From Amycolatopsis balhimycina FH 1894 (GTDB lineage Bacteria > Actinomycetota > Actinomycetes > Mycobacteriales > Pseudonocardiaceae), in the NCBI RefSeq assembly GCF_000384295.1, contig NZ_KB913037.1, positions 4,016,649-4,080,648 on the forward strand: a DNA stretch of 64,000 nucleotides, read 5' to 3'. Of the stretch, positions 26,311 through 34,635 are shown piece by piece; the first letter of the stretch is position 1, and every line of letters starts with the position of its first letter. The notes beneath the pieces are model-generated. The model made no database searches, was not told where the DNA came from, and saw only the letters and a program-made list of their open reading frames with translations. The translations under genes were made by a program, and so were the position numbers.

Positions 26311-26954
26311 GTGACCTGAAGAGTTTCGTCGCCCTGCAGGCCCAGGTGTGGGAGTTCCTCGACCGGCAGGACGACGCCACACTGCGGAGGATTGCCGGCG
26401 GGGCGGCGCAGCTGATGGTGCTGAGCGCGGTCGAACAGGCGGTGCGAGCCCTGCCGGACATATCGTCGCCACCAGAACGACGAAACTACTTGCAAACCGC
26501 CGACCTCCTCGTGAGCGATCTGAGGAAGATCGCCGGAGAGCTGCACTATCGCAACTACAGCAAACTTACGAAGCCGAAGCTCATCGACTTGCTTGCCGAC
26601 CAGGCCGCGATCCCGACCGACGTGCCCGCAGCCGAACCGAAGCGTCCTGCACCAGCGCCTCCCACACCGGTGGCCGAAGACTCCGTGGCCGAACCGCCCG
26701 CCACCGTCCCGGTGACGACGGGACCCGATGCCGACGCGGCAGCGATCGCCGCCCGCCTGCGCGAGATCGACACCGAGGAAGAGGGCGCCGAATATCTCGA
26801 GGCGCAGCACCTGGACCGGGACAGCCTGCTCGCCGTCGCGACCGAACTGCAGCTCACCCGCATGGACCGCCTGAGCCAGAAGGAGCTGAGGAGGCGGATC
26901 CTCAAGCAGGCGATCGGTGCCCGCCGCAAGTTCGCCGGTCTGCGGAAGTGGTGA
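26307..26954 (+). CDS. protein with SAP/Rho_N-like helices, middle gene of the ParA operon
   Basis: A 215-residue protein of no named family. Residues 1-60 are helical. YRNYSKLTKPKLIDLLAD (about 84-101) resembles the helix-extended-helix of SAP or Rho N-terminal domains, which bind nucleic acid. A Pro/Ala-rich linker (about 108-145) follows. The C-terminal 70 residues contain a second, similar helical unit and end in a basic tail (RRRILKQAIGARRKFAGLRKW, about 195-215). It starts at GTG within the ParA stop and ends within the next GTG. Base composition around 26.5 kb is less GC-rich than its neighbours. A DNA- or RNA-binding bridge is inferred. Confidence 0.72.
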   Translation: MSDLKSFVALQAQVWEFLDRQDDATLRRIAGGAAQLMVLSAVEQAVRALPDISSPPERRNYLQTADLLVSDLRKIAGELHYRNYSKLTKPKLIDLLADQAAIPTDVPAAEPKRPAPAPPTPVAEDSVAEPPATVPVTTGPDADAAAIAARLREIDTEEEGAEYLEAQHLDRDSLLAVATELQLTRMDRLSQKELRRRILKQAIGARRKFAGLRKW

Positions 26955-28336
26955 GTCCCGTGAGCGCGCGAACCGACGAGACCGGCGGCCGCTCGATGTA
27001 CCTGATCGGCGGTCGCCGCGTCACCGTCTCGGACCTGCTCGAGGCGGGCCTGGTCAAGGCCGGCGCGAAGCTCAGGTTCAAGCGGAAGCGCATCGGTGCC
27101 ACCTTCGACGCGACCGTGACCGACGAGGGGCGGATCCGCCTCGAACCCGACGGCGAGGAGTTCCGCTCGCCTTCGCGAGCGGCCATGGTGGCGGCGGAAA
27201 TGCGAGCGGTCGACGGATGGCGAGCGTGGGTGGTGGTCGACGAGGGCCGGTTGCTCGATTCGGTGCGCCAGGAGTTTCTCGACCGGGCGATCGCCGGCGC
27301 GACGGCCACGGTCGACCGGAAATCCGGGGACCAGGATCGGCAGCGCGTCCACGAACGCCTGCGGCGAGCGCGTGAACGCGCCGACGAGCACAATCCCGAG
27401 CGGATCTCCGTCCGCGCCCTCCTGGCGCTCTGGGAAGCGACCGATCGCGGCGACAAGATCGGCCAGATCGAGGCGGACCTGGCGAACCACGGCCTGGTGA
27501 CCTCGCCGAGCTTCCGCGCGGTCACCCTCGACACGGTGGTTTCCCTGACCACGCCGTCCGAGGAGGGGCCGCCCGTGATCGACGATGTCCCCGTCGGCAA
27601 GGACGACGAGGGGGGCGATGACCTGAACGTCCGCCTGACGGTGGGAAACGTGTCTCCACTCGATGGTGTGGAGTCGGTCAGCCCGAACAGCACGCTCCAT
27701 GAAGCGGTCACGAAGATGCTTCTCAACGAGTTCTCGCAGCTCGCTGTCCTGAACGGTCCCCGCAACCTGCGGGGTGCCGTGACCTGGCGCTCGATCGCCC
27801 AGGCAATGCACCAGAAATCGGACGCGACGGTCGCCGACGCGATCGACACCCGCGTGGAACTGGTCGCGTACGACCGGGACCTCTTCGAAGTCCTTCCCCT
27901 GCTGCAGCAACACGAATTCGTCTTCGTACTGGACGAGAGCAGAATCGTGAAGGGCATTGTCACCACCTCGGACGTGGCCCGGCGCTACGGCGAGATGGCC
28001 ACCCCGTTCTTCCAGGTGGGCGAGCTGGACCAGACTCTGCGCTGGATCTTGGGCCGCTCCTTCGACATTCCGGCCATCCAGCCGATGTGCAGCAGGACGG
28101 TCGAGAGCTTCGACGACCTGACCTTCGGCGACTACCAAAGCATCCTCGGAAACCGGGACGTCTGGGACAAGCTGGGCTGGCCGCTGGACCGCCAGGTCTT
28201 CATCGCCCGGCTGGAGAAGATCCGCCACATCCGCAACAAAGTCATGCACTTCCACCCGGACCCGATACCGGAAGACTCCATCACCAAGCTACGGAGCTTC
28301 AACAGCCTGCTCCACCAATACCGCGATCCTGCCTGA
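26951..28336 (+). CDS. RAMA domain - CBS pair - HEPN-like effector candidate
   Basis: A 461-residue multidomain protein. Residues about 20-96 match the RAMA module: VTVSDLLEAGLVKAGAKLRF, then FRSPSRAAMVAAE and VDGWRAWVVV, the conserved SPS and GW-x-x-W. RAMA modules are tied to restriction and modified-DNA recognition. A helical region follows. Residues about 227-365 form two CBS-like units, including FVFVLDESRIVKGIVTTSDVARRYG. The C-terminus is helical and contains RHIRNKVMHFHPD (R428-N429...H433), the RNxxxH arrangement of HEPN ribonucleases, in a Swt1/HEPN-like context. GTG 26951 overlaps the preceding TGA; GTG 26960 is an alternative. The domain calls are by eye. Confidence 0.78.
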   Translation: MSPVSARTDETGGRSMYLIGGRRVTVSDLLEAGLVKAGAKLRFKRKRIGATFDATVTDEGRIRLEPDGEEFRSPSRAAMVAAEMRAVDGWRAWVVVDEGRLLDSVRQEFLDRAIAGATATVDRKSGDQDRQRVHERLRRARERADEHNPERISVRALLALWEATDRGDKIGQIEADLANHGLVTSPSFRAVTLDTVVSLTTPSEEGPPVIDDVPVGKDDEGGDDLNVRLTVGNVSPLDGVESVSPNSTLHEAVTKMLLNEFSQLAVLNGPRNLRGAVTWRSIAQAMHQKSDATVADAIDTRVELVAYDRDLFEVLPLLQQHEFVFVLDESRIVKGIVTTSDVARRYGEMATPFFQVGELDQTLRWILGRSFDIPAIQPMCSRTVESFDDLTFGDYQSILGNRDVWDKLGWPLDRQVFIARLEKIRHIRNKVMHFHPDPIPEDSITKLRSFNSLLHQYRDPA

Positions 28337-28353
28337 CACGGCGCTTTCCCTTG

Positions 28354-29382
28354 TCACGCCTGAGGAGGGAGCGACCGCGGCAGCCCGAACGGTGACAGCA
28401 TGCTGTTCTCGAACCGGGTCATGGCGCTGATCCGGTCGCCCGCAAGGGTCACGACGTACAGGCCGGTCCCGTGGCGGACGCCGTTGGGAGCGATCAGGTA
28501 GGCCCCGAACGCCGGCTGCCCGTTGGCGCGGGTCGGTACCAGGGCGAACCTCCGGCCCGCGTCGAAGATGGCGCCGCAGAAGCGGCCGACGACGTCCCGG
28601 CCCTGGTATTCCAGTGGCAGCGGTGGCATGGACATGAAGACGTCGTCGGTCAGCAGGGCCACCAGCGCGTCGACGTCGGCGGTTTCCCAGGCGTGCACGA
28701 AGCCCGCCACGATCGCGTTCTCGGTCGGCGAGGCCGTGGCGGGCGGCGGTTCGTGGCCGGCGGACGGCGGCTGGTTGCGCTGCAGGGTCGCCCGTGCCCG
28801 CTTGAGTGCGCTCTTCACCGAGTCGAGAGTCGTGTCGAGCATGCCGGCCACCTCGCTCGCCGGGAAGCCGAGGACGTCACGCAGGATGAGGACGGCGAGC
28901 TGGCGAGGCGGCAGGGCCTGCAGTGCGGTGACGAAGGCCAGCGAGATGGATTCGGTCTGCTCGTAGCGGGCCTCCGGGCCGAGCGGCACCTGGATCGCGC
29001 CGTCGAGCAGGGTGTCCGGATAGGGTTCGAGCCAGACGACCTCGCCGAGCCGGGTCGGCTCGGGCGGTTCCACGCCGGGGATGTCCCACGCCGTGGCCGG
29101 ACGCCGGGCGGCCGAGCGCAGCGTGCTCAGGCACCGGTTGGTGGCGATCCGGTAGAGCCAGGTGCGGAGCGAGGCGCGGCCGTCGAACCCGCTGAGTCCT
29201 CGCCAGGCCGCCACCACGGTGTCCTGGAGCGCGTCCTCGGCGTCCTGGAACGAGCCGAGCATCCGGTAGCAGTGCACCTGCAGCTCACGGCGGTGCGGCT
29301 CGGTCAGTGCCTGGAACGCGTCGTCGTCCCCGGCGCGCGCCCTGCTGATCAAATCTGCCCTCGAGGACTCCACGGCGGCCAC
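28354..29382 (-). CDS. SigG-like ECF RNA polymerase sigma factor with SnoaL-like tail
   Basis: A 342-residue ECF sigma factor. Region 2: HCYRMLGSFQDAEDALQDTVVAAWRGL. The conserved WLEPYP insert between the sigma regions is typical of the mycobacterial SigG group. Region 4: AVLILRDVLGFPASEVAGML. Residues about 215-342 form an NTF2/SnoaL-like extension that probably replaces an anti-sigma factor. The GTG at 29382 follows AAGAGAG closely. It is divergent from a DHFR-like reductase gene, a plausible regulon member. A second paralogue lies at 31367-32362. Confidence 0.9.
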   Translation of the reverse strand: MAAVESSRADLISRARAGDDDAFQALTEPHRRELQVHCYRMLGSFQDAEDALQDTVVAAWRGLSGFDGRASLRTWLYRIATNRCLSTLRSAARRPATAWDIPGVEPPEPTRLGEVVWLEPYPDTLLDGAIQVPLGPEARYEQTESISLAFVTALQALPPRQLAVLILRDVLGFPASEVAGMLDTTLDSVKSALKRARATLQRNQPPSAGHEPPPATASPTENAIVAGFVHAWETADVDALVALLTDDVFMSMPPLPLEYQGRDVVGRFCGAIFDAGRRFALVPTRANGQPAFGAYLIAPNGVRHGTGLYVVTLAGDRISAMTRFENSMLSPFGLPRSLPPQA

Positions 29383-29501
29383 CTCTCTTCCCGCTGTACC
29401 GACGTCGGCGGCGGACCGAAGGGGGCGGTCCCCGGCCGACCCCTTTTCCGCTCTCGCGGCGTCCCTATCACCGGCTGTCGAGAAAGCGAAGGAGAACCGC
29501 C

Positions 29502-30083
29502 ATGGGAAAGATCGTGATCAGCGAGACCGTATCGCTCGACGGGGTGTTCCAGGACCCGGTGGGTGCCGGGGGCTTCCGGTTCGCCGGCTGGTTCGACCAG
29601 CTCACGGGTGCGGACCGCGAGGCGTGGGCCAAGGTCGAGTTCGAGGAGGCGATGGGCGCGGAAGCGTTGCTGATGGGCCGCCGGACCTACGAGTGGCTCG
29701 TCGCGCGAGGCTGGGCGTCCCGGAGCGGCGACTGGCCGGACCGGCTGCGCGCGCTGCCCAAGTACGTCGTGTCGTCGACGCTGGAAGATCCCGCGTGGGC
29801 CAATTCGACGGTCCTCAGGGGCGACGTCATGGACGAAGTCGCGGAGCTGAAGAAGCAGGTGGACGGGGAGATCGTCGTCTACGGCAGCGGGCAGCTCGTG
29901 CTTCCGCTGATCGAGCACGACCTGTTCGACGAGCTGCGGCTGATGATCTGCCCGTTCGCGCTCGGCGAGGGCGAACGACTGATCGGGCGGATCGGTGACC
30001 GGAAATCCCTGCGCCTGGCCGCCGGGCGCACCGTCGGGGACAGCCTCGTCTGCCTCACCTACCAGCCCGGCGCTTCGGCCTGA
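29502..30083 (+). CDS. dihydrofolate reductase-like (RibD C-terminal domain) protein
   Basis: A 193-residue protein of the RibD_C/DHFR superfamily, common as a stand-alone gene in actinobacteria. It begins KIVISETVSLDGVFQDP, has the NADPH-site LLMGRRTYEWL and IVVYGSGQLVLPLIEHDL. It is probably an NADPH-dependent reductase of unknown substrate rather than the folate enzyme. GAAGGAG lies 7 nt before the ATG. It is divergent from a SigG-like sigma gene, with the promoter region at 29383-29501. Confidence 0.85.
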   Translation: MGKIVISETVSLDGVFQDPVGAGGFRFAGWFDQLTGADREAWAKVEFEEAMGAEALLMGRRTYEWLVARGWASRSGDWPDRLRALPKYVVSSTLEDPAWANSTVLRGDVMDEVAELKKQVDGEIVVYGSGQLVLPLIEHDLFDELRLMICPFALGEGERLIGRIGDRKSLRLAAGRTVGDSLVCLTYQPGASA

Positions 30084-30154
30084 TCGATTCCTTTGCGCGG
30101 TGGCGGCGGTCTACCTGCTCGACGATGCAGCCCGCCGAGAGAGAGCAGATCGCC

Positions 30155-31147
30155 GTGAGCATTCCCGCCACCATGCGCGCCCTGGAGCAGACTTCGCTGC
30201 GGGGTCCGCAGGACATGCGTTTGATCCTCGACGCGCCGGTGCCGGCCCCGGGTCCGGGCGAAGTCCTGATCCGGGTCGCCGCCGCCGGCGTCAACTTCGC
30301 CGACATCTCGAAGGCCCACGGCACGTTCCGGGACGGACCGCGCCCACCGTATCCGGCGGGGTTCGAGGCCGTCGGCGACGTCGTGGCGTGCGGTGAGTCG
30401 GTGACGGCCCCGCGGCTCGGGGATCGCGTGGCCGGCGTCGGATCCGGGGCGTTCGCTGACTACCTGGTCCTGCCGGCGGCCGCCGCGACGCCGGTGCCGG
30501 CCGGCTGGAGCGCCGAGCAGGCGCTCGGCCTGGTCGTGAACTGGCCCACCGCGCTGGCCGCGCTCAAGCCCCTGGGCCGCGTCGCCGCCGGAGAGACCGT
30601 GCTGGTCCACGCCGCGGCGGGAGCGACGGGGCAGGCCGCGGTGACGATGGCCAAGCACTACGGCGCGACGGTCATCGGCACGGCGTCGCCGGGCAAGCAC
30701 GAGACGGTGCTGGCGCTGGGCGCCGACCACGTGCTGGACTCCCGCGGCGACGACCTCGCCGCCGAGGTGCGGCGGCTGACCGGCGGCGCCGGCGCCGACC
30801 TGGTGCTGGAGTCGGCGGGCGGCGCCACCTTCGAGGCGAGCCTGGCCGCGGCCAAGCGGGTCACCGGCCGGGTCGTCGTCTACGGGCTGGCGGGCGGCGA
30901 AGCCCCGGTCACCAACTGGGAACTGGTGTACCGGCACCAGGTCCACGTCATCGGGCTCAACATCGGCGTGCTGATCCAGGCCGCACCGCGGGTCTTCGGC
31001 GAGCTCATGGGCGAGCTGTCCGCGCTCGTCGCCGCGGGCGTGCTCACCCCGGCCCGCCCCACGACCTACGACCTGGCCGACGGCCCGAAGGCCCTCGCGG
31101 AGCTGGAAGCCAGGGCGACCGTCGGCAAACTGGCCCTGCGGCCGTGA
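30155..31147 (+). CDS. NADPH:quinone oxidoreductase-type MDR protein
   Basis: A 330-residue medium-chain reductase of the zinc-free quinone oxidoreductase group. Visible are GPGEVLIRVAAAGVNFADI, the substrate-entry FEAVGDVV, the nucleotide-binding VLVHAAAGATGQAAVTMA and the C-terminal NWELVYRHQV. No zinc-ligand cysteines are present. The start is GTG 30155, which has GAGAGAG about 8 nt upstream and leads into ATMRAL; ATG 30125 lacks a ribosome-binding site. It lies 71 nt after the DHFR-like gene in the same direction and may share its promoter. Confidence 0.86.
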   Translation: MSIPATMRALEQTSLRGPQDMRLILDAPVPAPGPGEVLIRVAAAGVNFADISKAHGTFRDGPRPPYPAGFEAVGDVVACGESVTAPRLGDRVAGVGSGAFADYLVLPAAAATPVPAGWSAEQALGLVVNWPTALAALKPLGRVAAGETVLVHAAAGATGQAAVTMAKHYGATVIGTASPGKHETVLALGADHVLDSRGDDLAAEVRRLTGGAGADLVLESAGGATFEASLAAAKRVTGRVVVYGLAGGEAPVTNWELVYRHQVHVIGLNIGVLIQAAPRVFGELMGELSALVAAGVLTPARPTTYDLADGPKALAELEARATVGKLALRP

Positions 31148-31366
31148 CGGTGAACCGTGCTACCTGGTCGTGATGCCGGACGGGACGACATGGCCGCGGC
31201 CGCGGATGCCCGCTGACCTGCGTTTCGATTCCTTCTCACCGACGTCCTGGTCGTACTGGTGACCGGCGGCGAAGGAGCAGAGCATGGCAAGCAGGCAATC
31301 CGCGGCGGCGGACCACCGGGCCGCGATCGCGCATCCGGCCGACCGGCCGCGGCCTAGGCTCGCGGC

Positions 31367-32362
31367 ATGACGGCGCACGTACGGGAGACGGCGGACCGGA
31401 ACCGGTTCACGGCCGAGACCGAGCGGTTCCGCCGTGAGCTGCTGGCGCACTGCTACCGCATGGCCGGCTCGGCGCACGACGCCGAAGACCTGGTCCAGGA
31501 AACGTACCTGCGGGCTTGGCGGTCTTACGCGGGCTTCGAGGGCCGTGCGTCGATCCGGTCCTGGCTCTACAAGATCGCCACCAACGTCTGCCTGACGGCG
31601 GCGCTGCCGCGCCCGATCCGGGTCCTGCCGTCGGGGCTGGCCGGTCCGGACGACGGACCAGACCGTCCACCGAGCCAGGCCGCACCGGGCGAGGTCTCGT
31701 GGCTGGAACCGTTCCCGGCCGCCTGGATCACCCCGGCCACCGAAGACCCGGCCGCGACGGCGGTAGCACGCGAGTCGCTCCGGCTGGCGCTCATCGCGAG
31801 TCTGCAGCACCTGCCCGCCCGCCAGCGAGCGATCCTGATCCTGCGCGAGGTGCTGGCGTTCTCAGCGCCCGAAACGGCGAAAATCCTCGGCACGACAACG
31901 GCGGCGGTGAAGAGCGGGCTGCAACGCGCCCGAGCCCGGCTGGACGAGCTGGAACCGCAGCCCGGTGAACTGCTCGAACCAACCGACGAGCGAGCACGCG
32001 CGCTGCTGGCCGGCTACATCACCGCATTCGAACACTCGGACGCGAGCCTGCTGGAAAAAGTGCTCCGCACCGACGCCACCCTGGAAGCAACACCATTCCG
32101 CAATTGGTATGCGGGCAAGCCGAACTGCCTGTACCTGCTCGCCGCACACGTCATGGGCGCCCCGGGCGAATGGCGAATGATCGCCACGGAAGCCAACGGC
32201 CAACCAGCCGCAGCCGTGTACCACCGCGACAACGACGGCAAGCTCCAGGCGCACGGCATCGTCGTGCTGACCCCGACAGCCACAGGCGTCGCCCGCGTGA
32301 CGGAATTCCACAATCCGGCGCTGGTGGTCCTGTTCGGATTCCCGAACCTGCTCACCGGCTGA
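31367..32362 (+). CDS. second SigG-like ECF RNA polymerase sigma factor
   Basis: A 331-residue paralogue of the sigma factor at 28354-29382. Region 2 reads HCYRMAGSAHDAEDLVQETYLRAW, the group-specific insert is WLEPFPAAW, region 4 is AILILREVLAFSAPETAKIL, and an NTF2/SnoaL-like tail spans about 200-331. The ATG lies 6 nt after a TAGGCT -10 box (31355-31360), so a leaderless mRNA is likely. The 219 bp upstream contain no convincing gene. Having two such factors within 3 kb, around a reductase pair, suggests duplication followed by divergence. Confidence 0.9.
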   Translation: MTAHVRETADRNRFTAETERFRRELLAHCYRMAGSAHDAEDLVQETYLRAWRSYAGFEGRASIRSWLYKIATNVCLTAALPRPIRVLPSGLAGPDDGPDRPPSQAAPGEVSWLEPFPAAWITPATEDPAATAVARESLRLALIASLQHLPARQRAILILREVLAFSAPETAKILGTTTAAVKSGLQRARARLDELEPQPGELLEPTDERARALLAGYITAFEHSDASLLEKVLRTDATLEATPFRNWYAGKPNCLYLLAAHVMGAPGEWRMIATEANGQPAAAVYHRDNDGKLQAHGIVVLTPTATGVARVTEFHNPALVVLFGFPNLLTG

Positions 32363-32484
32363 CCCGAAAGGCGCAAAGGGATCGACGCGTTTCGCGGCGC
32401 ATCCTGACTCCACCCCGCTGAGCCGCGGGCTCGTGCCTGATCGCTGGTTTTCCCGTGGCCTGGGCCGCCGGTCATACTGGGTCG

Positions 32485-33117
32485 GTGATGACTGGGCCTC
32501 TGATAGCCGGACTGGACGACTCCGGCAACGGTTCGGCGCGACGACGGCGCGTCGACCCCGAACGCCGCGCCCAGCTGCTCAAGGACCTCGAAGAACTCGT
32601 GCTCGCCGAGGGCTTCATGGCGCTGAGCATGGACGATCTGGCGCATCGGCTGCACTGCTCGAAGGCGACGCTCTACAGCGTGGCCGGGAACAAGGAACAG
32701 CTGGTCGTGGCCTTGACGAAGGGGTTCTTCCGGCAGGCGACCGAGCAGATCGAGCAGGCCGTGGCCGACGTGGCCGACCCGAGGCTGCGCATCCCGGCCT
32801 ACCTGTCCGGGGTCGGCCGGGCGATGAGCCGGTGTTCGACCCAGTACTACGCCGACATGATCGGGCTCCGGTCGACCGCTGCCGTCTACCGGACGAATTC
32901 CGCGGCGGCGGCCCGGCGCGTCCAGGAGCTGATCGCCGACGGCGTCAAGGAGGGAGCGCTGCGGTCGATCGACGGCACCTTCGCCGGACAGCTCGTGGCA
33001 CTGGCCATCGAAGGCGTGCAGTCCGGCGTGCTCTTGAGCGGCGGCCTCAGCGCGGGCGAGGCGTACACCGAAATGGCGGATCTCCTGCTGCACGGGCTCA
33101 GCGCACCCCAGGCATGA
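32485..33117 (+). CDS. TetR-family transcriptional regulator
   Basis: A 210-residue regulator. The HTH spans LVLAEGFMALSMDDLAHRLHCSKATLYSVAGNKEQLV, the TetR_N signature. The C-terminal part is a helical ligand domain. A CATACT -10-like box ends 6 nt before GTG 32485 (ATG 32488 is next), indicating a leaderless start; a GTG at 32455 would lie before the promoter. It is convergent, with a 4-bp gap, to an operon for acyl-CoA metabolism (SDR, enoyl-CoA hydratase, acyl-CoA synthetase, CocE hydrolase). It is the natural candidate regulator of that operon. Confidence 0.86.
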   Translation: MMTGPLIAGLDDSGNGSARRRRVDPERRAQLLKDLEELVLAEGFMALSMDDLAHRLHCSKATLYSVAGNKEQLVVALTKGFFRQATEQIEQAVADVADPRLRIPAYLSGVGRAMSRCSTQYYADMIGLRSTAAVYRTNSAAAARRVQELIADGVKEGALRSIDGTFAGQLVALAIEGVQSGVLLSGGLSAGEAYTEMADLLLHGLSAPQA

Positions 33118-33121
33118 GCGC

Positions 33122-33868
33122 TCACCGGATCGAGGATCCGATCGAGATGCCGCCGTCCACGTCCAGGACGACGCCGGTGATGTAGCCGGCCGCTTCCGCG
33201 GCTAGAAACGCCGCGGCCTCGGCGATGTCCTCGGGCTTGCCGGTGTGGCGCATCGGGATCTTGCCGGTGAGCTTGTCGCGGGCGGGGCCGTTCATGGAGG
33301 CGAGCATGGGGGTCTCGATGAGGCCGGGGGCGATGGCGTTGGCGGTGATGCCGTGGCGCGCGCCTTCGAGGGCGAGGGTGCGGGTCAGGCCGACGATGCC
33401 GGCCTTGGCGGCCACGTAGTTGGCCTGGCCGAAGTTCCCGCGCCAGGACATGGAGGAAAAGCTGACGATGCGTCCGTAGCCCTGGCGCTTCATGGGCCCG
33501 AAGGCCGTGCGGGCGCAGTGGAAGCTGCCGGTGAGGCTGACGTCGAGCACCGCGTGCCAGTCGTCGTCGGTGATGTCCTCGACCCGGTTGTCGCGGATGA
33601 TGCCGGCGTTGTTGACCAGGACGTCGAGGCGGCCGAGGCCCTCGGTGACGCCGGCGATCCAGCTGCCGACCTGGGCGGAGTCGGTCACGTCGACCACGTC
33701 GGTGCGGAGTTCGGCGGCGATCGTCTCGGCGGCGCGCGTGAGGGCTTCACCGTTGACGTCGGCCAGCGCGACGGCGGCGCCTTCGGCGGCGAACCGGGCG
33801 GCCATGGCGAGACCGAGCCCCTGTGCGCCACCGGTGATGGCGACGACGCGTCCGTGGTAGCGATTCAT
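33122..33868 (-). CDS. short-chain dehydrogenase/reductase (FabG-like)
   Basis: A 248-residue classical SDR. The NAD(P) site is VAITGGAQGLGLAMA, with LVNNAGI at strand 4, catalytic Ser in SFSSMSW, the Tyr-x-x-x-Lys pair in NYVAAK and PGLIETPM after strand 6. The Asp in LADVNG after strand 2 suggests NAD(H) preference. It is the last gene of a four-gene operon whose members overlap by 4 bp, and would oxidise a 3-hydroxyacyl-CoA made by the hydratase. The ATG overlaps the hydratase stop (ATGA). Confidence 0.9.
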   Translation of the reverse strand: MNRYHGRVVAITGGAQGLGLAMAARFAAEGAAVALADVNGEALTRAAETIAAELRTDVVDVTDSAQVGSWIAGVTEGLGRLDVLVNNAGIIRDNRVEDITDDDWHAVLDVSLTGSFHCARTAFGPMKRQGYGRIVSFSSMSWRGNFGQANYVAAKAGIVGLTRTLALEGARHGITANAIAPGLIETPMLASMNGPARDKLTGKIPMRHTGKPEDIAEAAAFLAAEAAGYITGVVLDVDGGISIGSSIR

Positions 33869-34635
33869 CGGTTGTCTCCATGATCGAGAAAGGCGCGCAG
33901 GGCATCGGCGACCGAGCTGGCCGGCCAGTTGTCGGCGAAGGCCGCCAGCTCCTCACGCAGGGCGTGTTCGGGCGCGACGCCGTCGATGCGGTGCAGCAAC
34001 GTCTTGAGCCGCTGCTGGGCCGGGCCGGCGCGGTCGGCCAGCTGACGGCAGAGGCGGTCGGCCGTGGTGTGCAGGTCGGCTTCGGGCACGATCGCCCGAA
34101 GCCAGCCGGTGCCGGCGAACGCGGTCGCGGGCAGCAGCTCGCCGGTGAGCAGGAGCCAGCGCGACAGCCCACGCCCGACCGCACCGGGAAGCCGGACGCT
34201 GGACCCGCCGGCCGGGACGAGCCGGCGGGCGAGGTGCCCGTCGCCGATGAGCGTCGTGTCGGCGGCGACCACGACGTCGCAGGCCAGTGCGAGTTCGAGG
34301 CCCCCGGCGACGGCGTGGCCGTGGAGCACGGCGACCCACGGTTTGGTGCTGCCCGCGATGCGGGTGAAGCAGGCCGAGACGTCGGTCAGGAAGCCGACCG
34401 GGTTGTGGCCGCGGTCGTGCAGGTCCAGGAACTGGCGGAAGTCCCCGCCCGCACAGAAACTCGGCCCGTTGCCCGCCACCGCGACGACCGCGGTGGCCGG
34501 GTCGGCCTCGGCGCCGGTGATCTGCTTGTCCAGGGCCTCGATCAGGGTGACGTCGAGGGCGTTGCGCCGCTCGGGACGGTTCAGCCACAACCACCGGACA
34601 GGGCCGCATTGCTCGACGAGAAGCGGTTCGGTCAC
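33865..34635 (-). CDS. enoyl-CoA hydratase/isomerase (crotonase) family protein
   Basis: A 256-residue crotonase-fold protein. Visible are RPERRNALDVTLIEAL, the oxyanion-hole segments GNGPSFCAGGDFRQF and GHAVAGGLELALACDVVVAA. The position of the first catalytic Glu is not clearly occupied, so hydratase versus isomerase or hydrolase activity is open. The GTG at 34635 overlaps the synthetase stop (GTGA), and the stop overlaps the SDR ATG. The order ligase - crotonase - SDR implies activation, hydration and oxidation of one acid. Confidence 0.87.
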   Translation of the reverse strand: MTEPLLVEQCGPVRWLWLNRPERRNALDVTLIEALDKQITGAEADPATAVVAVAGNGPSFCAGGDFRQFLDLHDRGHNPVGFLTDVSACFTRIAGSTKPWVAVLHGHAVAGGLELALACDVVVAADTTLIGDGHLARRLVPAGGSSVRLPGAVGRGLSRWLLLTGELLPATAFAGTGWLRAIVPEADLHTTADRLCRQLADRAGPAQQRLKTLLHRIDGVAPEHALREELAAFADNWPASSVADALRAFLDHGDNR

